A stretch of DNA of 64,000 nucleotides from Staphylococcus carnosus (GTDB lineage: Bacteria; Bacillota; Bacilli; Staphylococcales; Staphylococcaceae). The translations under genes were made by a program, and so were the position numbers. Positions 57,639-64,000 of this stretch are shown here, in pieces. Location: assembly GCF_900458435.1 (NCBI RefSeq), contig NZ_UHCT01000001.1, positions 682,001 to 746,000 of the forward strand, read 5' to 3'. Within the stretch, counting starts at the first letter, position 1; each line of letters starts with the position of its first letter. The notes beneath the pieces were generated by a model, which saw nothing but the letters and a program-made list of their open reading frames with translations, was not told where the DNA came from and did not search any database.

Positions 57639-57707
57639 TGTAAGCATGAATGGATTTTAATGTGCAGGGTATAAGAAAACTATCAAACCAAAATAGGAGT
57701 GATAGGA

Positions 57708-58589
57708 ATGGCACTTCAAGATCCACGTAAAAAATTTTCGGATAAAGATTTTCCAAAACAAGAACAACCTTGGCCGGGTCTTCAAAAAGACATGGACCCT
57801 AAACCAGATTGCGGTGAGGAATCTTATATCGGACATGGTCGTTTAGAAGGATTAAAAATGTTAGTAACAGGCGGCGACTCAGCAATTGGACGCGCTGTTG
57901 CGATTGCGTATGCAAGAGAGGGCGCATCAGTCGTTATTAATTACCACCCGAAAGAAGAAGATGACGCACAAGATGTGAAACGTGTCATTGAAGATAAAGG
58001 CGGCACAGTTTTCTTATTGCCAGGTGATATTACAGATGAAGACTTTAACTATGAACTTGTAGAATATGCAAATGATCGACTAGGCGGATTAGACAATGTC
58101 ACTCTAGTTGCAGGATATCAGCAATATCATGAAAAATTTGAAGATTTTAAAACTGAAGACTTTACAAACACATTTGAAACAAATGTTTATCCTATTTTCT
58201 GGACAGTACAAAAGGCTTTAGAATATTTACAACCAGGCGCTACAATTACAACAACGACATCTATTCAAGGCTATGACCCGAATCCATTACTGCATGACTA
58301 TGCAGCAACAAAAGCAGCAATTGTCTCATTAACTAAAAGTCTTGCGAAAGAATTAATCGAACGCGGCATTCGTGTTAATTCAGTTGCACCAGGTCCGTTC
58401 TGGTCACCATTGCAAATTTCTGGCGGACAGCCTCAAGATAAAATACCAGAATTCGGTCAACATTCATTGATGGGTCGTTCTGGACAACCTGTTGAATTGG
58501 CCAGCACTTATGTACTCTTAGCTTCTGGAGAATCAAGTTATACAACTGGCCAAGTGTATGGTGTAACAGGCGGTAAACAAATCAACTAA
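57708..58589 (+). CDS. Short-chain dehydrogenase/reductase (YhdF/YghA-like)
   Basis: A 293-residue SDR oxidoreductase with the extended N-terminus (PGLQKDMDPKPDCGEESYIGHGRLEG) typical of the YhdF/YghA group. The cofactor site is VTGGDSAIGRAVAIAYAREGA, the catalytic residues are the serine of TTTTSIQGYD and YAATKAA. The ATG at 57708 follows AGGAGTGAT. Such proteins are often linked to general stress (sigma B) but no sigma B promoter is evident to me here. It is a single-gene unit with its own terminator. Confidence 0.88.
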   Translation: MALQDPRKKFSDKDFPKQEQPWPGLQKDMDPKPDCGEESYIGHGRLEGLKMLVTGGDSAIGRAVAIAYAREGASVVINYHPKEEDDAQDVKRVIEDKGGTVFLLPGDITDEDFNYELVEYANDRLGGLDNVTLVAGYQQYHEKFEDFKTEDFTNTFETNVYPIFWTVQKALEYLQPGATITTTTSIQGYDPNPLLHDYAATKAAIVSLTKSLAKELIERGIRVNSVAPGPFWSPLQISGGQPQDKIPEFGQHSLMGRSGQPVELASTYVLLASGESSYTTGQVYGVTGGKQIN

Positions 58590-58625
58590 GAAAAAATATA
58601 TTAAAAGTTAATATTTGAGATATAC

Positions 58626-58649
58626 AACCCTCGACATGAGTCGGGGGTT
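58626..58649 (+). terminator. Terminator of the SDR gene
   Basis: AACCCTCGAC pairs with GTCGGGGGTT around ATGA. Confidence 0.8.
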
Positions 58650-58769
58650 TATGATTTCAGTCAAAATTATGATTCTTTATTAAGTTTTGAAGTACAAACA
58701 GTTTGTTGGTAATTCTGTATCGTTTTTTCTAAGATAAAGTCATTAATATAAATCGAATGAGGTGCAAGT

Positions 58770-59381
58770 ATGAAACAGTTTGATCCGAATGAATTAACTC
58801 AAAGAGATAATTATAAGTTATTGAGCGGAAGTGTGTTGCCGCGTCCTATTGCATTTGTTACATCGCAAGATAAAGAAGGCAATATCAATGCAGCACCATT
58901 TAGTTTCTTTAACGTGGTCAGCAGTAATCCGCCGATGATTATGATTTCTACAGGACGTCTTAATGGTAAACGTAAAGATACATCAGTAAATATTGAAACA
59001 ATGGGTGAGTTTGTTGTACACATTTCTCAACTCTCTATGATTGAAGGTATTAATGAAACAGCAGCACCGCTAGCGCCAGGAGAAAATGAATTAGAGCATA
59101 CAGATTTTAAAACAATTCCTTCTAGTATAGTAGATGTTCCAGCGATAGAAGGTGCAAGTATCCGTTTTGAATGTAAGTTAGATCGTCTTATTGAATTAGG
59201 AGATGATGAATCAGGGAATGATTTAATTATCGGCCGAGTAGTTCAATATCATATTGATGACGATGTCTATATGGATCCATTCAAGATTGATGTTAAAGCA
59301 TTACAGCCTGTGGGTCGTTTAGCAGGTAATGATTACGTGGAATTAGGGAAAGAGTTTGTGATTCAACGCCCAACTGAATAA
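58770..59381 (+). CDS. Flavin reductase / flavoredoxin family protein
   Basis: A 203-residue FMN-binding protein of the flavin reductase-like family. The N-terminal LLSGSVLPRPIAFVTSQDKEGNINAAPFSFFNVVSSNPPMI is the FMN-binding split-barrel signature; NGKRKDTSVNI and FVVHI follow. The family reduces flavins or passes electrons to partners; the partner is not evident. It lies alone, between the SDR gene and the SAM riboswitch, with a rather weak GAGGTGCAAGT ribosome site. Confidence 0.87.
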   Translation: MKQFDPNELTQRDNYKLLSGSVLPRPIAFVTSQDKEGNINAAPFSFFNVVSSNPPMIMISTGRLNGKRKDTSVNIETMGEFVVHISQLSMIEGINETAAPLAPGENELEHTDFKTIPSSIVDVPAIEGASIRFECKLDRLIELGDDESGNDLIIGRVVQYHIDDDVYMDPFKIDVKALQPVGRLAGNDYVELGKEFVIQRPTE

Positions 59382-59472
59382 TCTATTAATAAATAGTTAA
59401 ACTTTTGACGATTGACGTAAAACAGTTTGCGTGATAAGTTTAAAAAGATTCAAAATTTAAAAATAAATATTG

Positions 59473-59566
59473 CTTATCAAGAGAGGTGGAGTGAAGGGCA
59501 CTTTGAAGCCTCGGCAACATGGAATGCGTGTGCCAAATCCCATAGCGATAATTGCTAAGAGATAAG
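59473..59566 (+). ncRNA. SAM-I (S-box) riboswitch
   Basis: The S-box core is present: P1 strand CTTATC (59473-59478) pairs with GATAAG (59561-59566); between them are AGAGGTGGAG, TTTGAAGCCTCGGCAAC and GTGTGCCAAATCC. An intrinsic terminator follows at 59580-59614. So S-adenosylmethionine should shut off the downstream transporter gene. Confidence 0.93.
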
Positions 59567-59579
59567 ATATTAAATATTT

Positions 59580-59614
59580 GTCCTTTTTTCTTAGCCGAGA
59601 AAAAAGGACTTTTT
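59580..59614 (+). terminator. Expression-platform terminator of the SAM riboswitch
   Basis: A perfect 11-bp stem (GTCCTTTTTTC with its complement) and an 8-base loop, then TTTTT. It stands before the coding region, so it acts as an attenuator. Confidence 0.88.
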
Positions 59615-59644
59615 ATTTATCAAATGAGAGGTGTAGAAGAAAAC

Positions 59645-60958
59645 ATGGCTGAAGAGAAAAAGAAAGGTAATGCTTGGGCACTGATTCCTTTGATTGTATT
59701 TGTCGGTCTATTTTTAGGAGTCGGCATTATTACAGGTGATTTTACTAAAATGCCGTTGAATATCGCGATTACCATCGCTGTAATTGTGGCATTACTGATG
59801 AATCGCAAACAAAAATTTGCAGATAAAGTTGAAGTTTTTACAAAGGGAGCAGGACATTCAAATATCATTTTAATGGTCCTCATCTTCGTGTTAGCAGGTG
59901 CCTTTTCTAAGGTAACTGAGGATATGGGCGGAGTGAAATCAACGGTTAACCTTGGTTTATCACTCATTCCAGGCAACTTGCTGATTATTGGTTTGTTCGT
60001 CATTTGTATGTTTGTGTCTATTTCTATGGGAACATCTGTAGGTACAGTTGCTGCAATTGCACCTGTAGGATTTGGAATTAGTCAGGCTACTGATATTCCA
60101 TCTGCGCTTGCAATGGCTACTGTAGTAGGCGGTGCAATGTTCGGGGATAATTTGTCCATGATTTCTGATACAACAATTGCTGCTGTACGTACGCAAAATA
60201 CTCGTATGAGCGATAAGTTTAAAGTGAACTTTCGTATTGTTTTGCCAGGTGCGATTATATCTATGATTATTTTAGGTGTCTTGACGCACAGTGCAACCAT
60301 TAATAGTTCAAAAAATTATGATTTTGATCTTGTAAAAGTAATTCCATACTTATTAGTATTGATTTTGGCACTCATTGGTATCAATGTAATTATTGTATTG
60401 ATTGGTGGTACAGTACTTTCAGGTATTATCGGATTGTTAGATGGCTCATTTAATTGGATTAAATTCTTAAAAGCTGCTTCTGAAGGTATGATCGGTATGG
60501 AAGACATCGCGATTATCGCATTAATGATTGGCGGTTTAATTGGATTGATTCAACATTATGGCGGTATCACATGGCTGTTGAATTTTGTTAGAAGCCGGGT
60601 GAAATCTCGCCGAGGTGCTGAAATAGGAATTGCCAGTTTAGTCAGTGCAGCAGATATTTCTACTGCTAATAATACAATCTCGATTTTAATGGCAGGTCCA
60701 TTAGCTAAAAATATCGCAGATGAATATGACATTGATCCTAGAAAGTCAGCAAGCATTTTAGATATCTTCGGCAGTTGCTTCCAAGGTTTATTGCCTTATA
60801 GTCCACAAGTGATTGCAGCGGCTGGTGTTGCAGGTATTTCACCATTTATGCTGATGCCTTATTCGATATATCCAATTATACTTGGTGTGAGCGGCTTAGT
60901 AGCAATAATTTTCAATTTACCAAGATTGAACAAAAAGAAAGATAAAAAAGCGGCGTAG
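59645..60958 (+). CDS. NhaC-type antiporter family protein under SAM riboswitch control, probable methionine-related transporter
   Basis: A 437-residue membrane protein with about eleven helices and the NhaC family pattern (FAGAFSKVTEDMGGVKSTVN-like region near residue 85, SMGTSVGTVAAIAPVGFGI, GGAMFGDNLSMISDTTIAA and LDIFGSCFQGLLPYSPQ). Family members are annotated as Na+/H+ antiporters, but those behind S-boxes are proposed to carry methionine (MetT). I used the ATG at 59645; GAGGTG lies somewhat far (12 bases) before it, while the upstream ATG at 59624 has no ribosome site. Confidence 0.88.
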   Translation: MAEEKKKGNAWALIPLIVFVGLFLGVGIITGDFTKMPLNIAITIAVIVALLMNRKQKFADKVEVFTKGAGHSNIILMVLIFVLAGAFSKVTEDMGGVKSTVNLGLSLIPGNLLIIGLFVICMFVSISMGTSVGTVAAIAPVGFGISQATDIPSALAMATVVGGAMFGDNLSMISDTTIAAVRTQNTRMSDKFKVNFRIVLPGAIISMIILGVLTHSATINSSKNYDFDLVKVIPYLLVLILALIGINVIIVLIGGTVLSGIIGLLDGSFNWIKFLKAASEGMIGMEDIAIIALMIGGLIGLIQHYGGITWLLNFVRSRVKSRRGAEIGIASLVSAADISTANNTISILMAGPLAKNIADEYDIDPRKSASILDIFGSCFQGLLPYSPQVIAAAGVAGISPFMLMPYSIYPIILGVSGLVAIIFNLPRLNKKKDKKAA

Positions 60959-61116
60959 TTAATTTTTACTTTCACACAAGAAAAATGTTAAAGTAATCTT
61001 GTTGCAATATTAGTGTAAAACCGTGCATTTCATAAGGCTTTTCAAATTGATTACTTTGGCTTATGTATTAGAAATGCGTTAAAATAATGTTGAGTGTGAA
61101 AGTAGGTGACGACAGA

Positions 61117-61638
61117 GTGGCAAGATATAACATAGAAAATGATGTGGTAGTCATTTCTTTGGAACGATTAATGCGTATCAATCCTGAATTAATTTATCAA
61201 GCATGGACAGATGCAGATGTTATGAGACGTTGGTTTATGACATCTAATCGCTCAAACAAATCTATAGACTTGATTCCAGAAGAAGGTCGACGTTATGAAA
61301 TCGTTGATGAACGAAATGGCAAAACGAATAAAATTACAGGTGTTTATCAAGAATTAGAAGCACCCAATCGTATTGTGATGACGATCGGAATGCCTGAACT
61401 AAGTGATAAAGAAGACACGATTGAAGTTGAAATCTTTGAACGTGAACCAGGTTCTGATATCACACAAATGAATTTCCAATATACTGCTGTTGTTCCGAAA
61501 GAACGACGCTGGACGACATTGGAATACAAGCAGCAAAAGAAAGAATATCATGATTCAACTGCACATGGATTTGAAAATATGTTTGTGAAATTACAAGATA
61601 TTTTGACAGAGATGCAGAAAGAACAAGAAGAATTTTAA
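61117..61638 (+). CDS. SRPBCC/AHSA1 domain protein
   Basis: A 173-residue protein of the activator of Hsp90 ATPase homologue 1-like (AHSA1) branch of the SRPBCC fold. RLMRINPELIYQAWTDADVMRRWFM near the start and the C-terminal HDSTAHGFENMFVKLQDIL are family features. Bacterial members bind lipid-like or other hydrophobic ligands; function here is unknown. I chose the GTG at 61117, seven bases after AGGTGA, over the ATG at 61087, which has no ribosome site. Its end faces glpT across a shared terminator. Confidence 0.82.
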   Translation: MARYNIENDVVVISLERLMRINPELIYQAWTDADVMRRWFMTSNRSNKSIDLIPEEGRRYEIVDERNGKTNKITGVYQELEAPNRIVMTIGMPELSDKEDTIEVEIFEREPGSDITQMNFQYTAVVPKERRWTTLEYKQQKKEYHDSTAHGFENMFVKLQDILTEMQKEQEEF

Positions 61639-61642
61639 ACGA

Positions 61643-61690
61643 AAAAGAAGCGGTACGTCACTTTTAATGTGAAGACGTACCGCTTCTTTT
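61643..61690. terminator. Bidirectional terminator between the AHSA1 gene and glpT
   Basis: AAAAGAAGCGGTACGTC pairs perfectly with its complement at 61674-61690; it serves both convergent genes. Confidence 0.92.
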
Positions 61691-61696
61691 CATGTA

Positions 61697-63052
61697 TTAT
61701 ACTGTTTCTTGACCACGTTTATTCCAAGTTAAAATAAAGCTGAACATTGCAAGTAAACTTACAATCGTTAATAAAATAAAACCTACATTCCAACCGAATT
61801 GATCAACCACAAATCCAAGTACAATATTTGCCATCACTGCACCAAATAAGTAACCGAATAAACCAGTTAAGCCAGCAGCCGTACCAGCTGCTTTTTTCGG
61901 TACGTAATCAAGTGCCTGTAATCCAATCAGCATAACAGGACCATAGATTAAGAAACCGATAGCTACTAAAGAAAGATTATCAATCCAAGGATTACCAGCT
62001 GGATTCAACCAATAGATAAGGACGAAAATCGTAACACCTAACATAAAGAAGAATCCTGCAGGACCGCGTCGTCCTTTGAATAGCTTATCTGAAAGCCATC
62101 CGCACAGTAATGTACCAGGAATACCTGCCCATTCATAAAGGAAGTAAGCCCATCCTGATTCTTTCATGTCAAAATGTTTTTCTTCACTTAAATAAACAGG
62201 TGCCCAATCTAAAACGCCGTATCGTACAAAGTAAACAAAGATATTTGCAAAAGCTATTGCCCATACCCATTTATTATTTAAGACATATTTGAAAAGTATT
62301 TCTTTTGTCGTCAACTCTGTTTCCATTGTTTCTTTTGATGCGTTCGGATAATCATCACGATATACCTCAATTGGAGGTAAACCTTGAGATTGCGGTGTAT
62401 CTCTGACTAAGAAGAATGAAATAATTGCGATAATAATTGCGAATACAGCGGGGTAGATAAATGCACCTTCAAAACCCTTTAAATAACCGAAATTATAAAG
62501 TGCAGTCATCGAAATGCCCCAAGTTGCTATTGGTGCCATCAAACCGCCGCCGACATTATGTGCGACATTCCATAAAGCAGTTTTACTGCCACGTTCACTA
62601 ACACTGTACCAGTGTACTAAGACACGTCCAGATGGCGGCCAACCCATACCTTGGAACCATCCATTTAAAAAGAGCATGATGAACATAATCAGTATGCCGG
62701 ACGTAAAGAATGGTACAAAGCCAAGAAGTAAATTGATGATGACAGTTAAAATTAAGCCGAGACTTAAGAACACACGCGCGTTACTCCTGTCACTGACCAT
62801 TCCCATTACAAACTTACTGAAGCCATAAGCAATGGAAACAGCAGATAATGCAATACCTAATTGCCCTTTACTAAACCCTTGATCAATGAGATCTGGCATT
62901 GCTAATGAAAAGTTTTTGCGCAGTAAATAATAGCCTGCATAACCGATAAAAATTCCTAAAAATACTTGTAATCTTAATTTTTTATATGTATTGTCCACTT
63001 CATCACTCGGCAAAGGTTTCCGGGGAGAAGGGGGCTTTAAAAAATTAAACAT
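61697..63052 (-). CDS. glpT: Glycerol-3-phosphate transporter GlpT
   Basis: A 451-residue MFS organophosphate:phosphate antiporter with 12 helices. RLQVFLGIFIGYAGYYLLRKNFSLAMPDL at the N-terminus, with the substrate-binding arginine, GWFQGMGWPPSGRVLVHWYS in helix 4 and the second arginine region VRYGVLDWAPVYL in helix 7 are diagnostic. It imports glycerol 3-phosphate and is the route for fosfomycin in staphylococci. GGAGGCACTTCT precedes the ATG. A candidate cre site lies 56 bases upstream. Confidence 0.94.
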   Translation of the reverse strand: MFNFLKPPSPRKPLPSDEVDNTYKKLRLQVFLGIFIGYAGYYLLRKNFSLAMPDLIDQGFSKGQLGIALSAVSIAYGFSKFVMGMVSDRSNARVFLSLGLILTVIINLLLGFVPFFTSGILIMFIMLFLNGWFQGMGWPPSGRVLVHWYSVSERGSKTALWNVAHNVGGGLMAPIATWGISMTALYNFGYLKGFEGAFIYPAVFAIIIAIISFFLVRDTPQSQGLPPIEVYRDDYPNASKETMETELTTKEILFKYVLNNKWVWAIAFANIFVYFVRYGVLDWAPVYLSEEKHFDMKESGWAYFLYEWAGIPGTLLCGWLSDKLFKGRRGPAGFFFMLGVTIFVLIYWLNPAGNPWIDNLSLVAIGFLIYGPVMLIGLQALDYVPKKAAGTAAGLTGLFGYLFGAVMANIVLGFVVDQFGWNVGFILLTIVSLLAMFSFILTWNKRGQETV

Positions 63053-63107
63053 AGAAGTGCCTCCTTTTACAAAACATTAATATTATCTTAATATTAAATT
63101 TACAAAA

Positions 63108-63121
63108 AGACAACGCTTCCA
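63108..63121 (-). promoter_or_regulatory. Candidate cre (CcpA) site upstream of glpT
   Basis: On the minus strand TGGAAGCGTTGTCT agrees with TGNAANCGNTNNCN. Catabolite repression of glpT is expected from the family. Confidence 0.6.
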
Positions 63122-63188
63122 TAAAAAATATATAGTTGATAGATTTTTACAGAAATAGAAATATATAAATACAGTTTCTGCATTATTA

Positions 63189-63356
63189 TTATTTCTTTTT
63201 TTTATTTTCATTAGAAAGTAACACTAAAGATACGGCTATTAATGGTAATAAGAAAGATTTACTAAGTTCAAACTGTCCGTCAAGGACAAAAATAATACCA
63301 TTATATATAGCAAGTCCCATTAGATAATAGATTAAAAATAGATAAACTTTCTTCAT
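63189..63356 (-). CDS. Small hydrophobic membrane peptide
   Basis: A 55-residue peptide, MKKVYLFLIYYLMGLAIYNG at the start, with two hydrophobic segments (about residues 4-24 and 33-47) and a lysine tail (NENKKKK). A GAAAGGAT ribosome site lies about eight bases before the ATG, which supports a real gene. No family is recognised. It lies upstream of glpT on the same strand, with about 136 bases between. Confidence 0.6.
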   Translation of the reverse strand: MKKVYLFLIYYLMGLAIYNGIIFVLDGQFELSKSFLLPLIAVSLVLLSNENKKKK

Positions 63357-63635
63357 ACATATATCCTTTCAACATACATTTTTGTTAATTATAAATTATA
63401 ACAAAAACATCACTAACTGGATTCTAATTCAATACAATGGAAAAGAACGACTTCCGTAATGAAAAATGGTCGCTTTCTGCATGCTCATTGCGAAAAATAT
63501 ATTCTTTAAAACACCTGAATATGTAGATGTTTTAAAGATATAGATTGAAAAGATCTTGAAGAGAATAAAGTTAAAATAAAAAGACGATGGAAAATATAGA
63601 AGTTTTCATCGTCTTTGGTATATACAAATAAAAAA

Positions 63636-63662
63636 AGAACATTTCATGATAAGAAACGTTCT
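63636..63662 (-). terminator. Terminator of the partial gene at the window end
   Basis: GAACGTTTC pairs with GAAATGTTC and runs into TTTTTTTATT on the minus strand, just past the stop at 63675. A second hairpin at 63578-63617 (AGACGATG/CATCGTCT) lies beyond it. The 318-base stretch 63357-63674 holds nothing else I can identify. Confidence 0.75.
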
Positions 63663-63674
63663 AAAAAATCACTG

Positions 63675-64000
63675 CTATGAAATTGTGCTGTGTTTATATT
63701 GAGCGACTCTTGGGCGATAGTTCACGCACAAGACATCAATATTTTTAGTCGCTAAAGTATGAATTAATTTAGCGATGACACGTGGTGTGCAAGAAATATC
63801 AATATATTGTTGTGTCAAAATATAATTAATATCTTCTTGATGTGTCAAGTACTGCATAATATCAATAATCTTGTCTTTAATGAATACATCTTGCAAGCCA
63901 TCGATTTTAAGTTTGAAATGCATCATTGCTTCAATATTTGCTTCAGTTTGGAAAATAAATTCTTTTTGAGATAATGGTAAGACTTGATAAATAGGATAAT
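63675..64000 (-). CDS. Hypothetical protein, C-terminal part (cut by window end)
   Basis: The frame is open to the window edge: codons upstream of the first methionine continue as YPIYQVLPLSQKEFIFQTEANIEA, split from MMHFKLKIDGLQDVF at 63926, so the gene starts beyond 64000. The visible 108 residues show a helical IKDKIIDIMQYLTHQEDINYILTQQYIDISCTPRVIAKLIHTLA pattern but no motif I recognise. The protein is probably cytosolic. A terminator follows the stop. Confidence 0.7.
   Translation of the reverse strand, partial: YPIYQVLPLSQKEFIFQTEANIEAMMHFKLKIDGLQDVFIKDKIIDIMQYLTHQEDINYILTQQYIDISCTPRVIAKLIHTLATKNIDVLCVNYRPRVAQYKHSTIS

Overview
The window is a stretch of low-GC Firmicute chromosome that reads as Staphylococcus, probably a coagulase-negative species. 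The evidence is the set of recognisable staphylococcal genes and their order: gltT, a LOG-family gene, mqo, hssSR/hrtBA, tcaR-tcaA-tcaB, fni, mag, rpiA, lyrA/spdC, hutG, LysR, yjiH-hutU-hutI and an NhaC-type antiporter. From memory this is broadly the order of one segment of the S. aureus chromosome. Several genes look like local insertions (the nrdDG pair, three DUF805 genes, a second set of glycosyltransferases). Three genes carry apparent frameshifts, which would fit a genome such as S. carnosus that is reported to hold many broken genes, but the species is not proven. I see no rRNA, tRNA, CRISPR array, phage or insertion sequence.

Layout. 1-9.7 kb: glutamate/dicarboxylate symporter, small membrane protein, LOG enzyme, CorA, MarR/DUF2871 pair, ferredoxin-NADP reductase, sugar symporter, YhdH-type reductase and an Asn/Ser/Asp-rich lipoprotein. 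9.7-16.6 kb: two glycosyltransferases on the minus strand flank lactate permease lctP, followed by mqo; lctP has both a CcpA (cre) site and a perfect Rex-type palindrome, and mqo has a perfect cre. 16.6-31.4 kb: a defence and efflux block with the haem sensor HssSR facing the haem exporter HrtBA (HssR direct repeat between them), a DUF218 protein, tcaR/tcaA/tcaB, a frameshifted MMPL transporter, a TetR regulator and a divergent EmrA/EmrB-like pair.

31.4-39.4 kb: three minus-strand genes including a thioesterase, a second CorA, type 2 IPP isomerase, an unknown gene, anaerobic ribonucleotide reductase nrdD-nrdG with tandem NrdR boxes (nrdG has a frameshifted tail), and 3-methyladenine glycosylase. 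39.6-44.7 kb: three tandem DUF805 genes (the first frameshifted), then an XRE regulator, a DUF3169 protein and a two-gene ABC exporter. 44.7-48.0 kb: ynfA, galM, rpiA, lyrA/spdC. 48.4-55.2 kb: histidine utilisation (hutG, LysR, yjiH-hutU-hutI), without hutH. 55.3-64 kb: SulP transporter overlapping an M20 amidohydrolase, a short-chain dehydrogenase, a flavoredoxin, a SAM-I riboswitch controlling an NhaC-type antiporter, an AHSA1 protein, glpT, a 55-residue membrane peptide and the 3' part of an unknown gene cut by the window end.

Together the region covers carbon overflow and redox metabolism (lctP, mqo, nrdDG, cre/Rex/NrdR control), toxic compound efflux (hrt, tca, MMPL, Emr, ABC) and amino-acid use (glt, hut, SAM-regulated transporter). 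Nearly every transcription unit ends in a clear intrinsic terminator, so operon limits can be drawn with fair confidence. Most of the window is ordinary core genome; the points of interest are the three frameshifts, the regulatory DNA around lctP, nrdD and the XRE gene, and a few unusual protein architectures.
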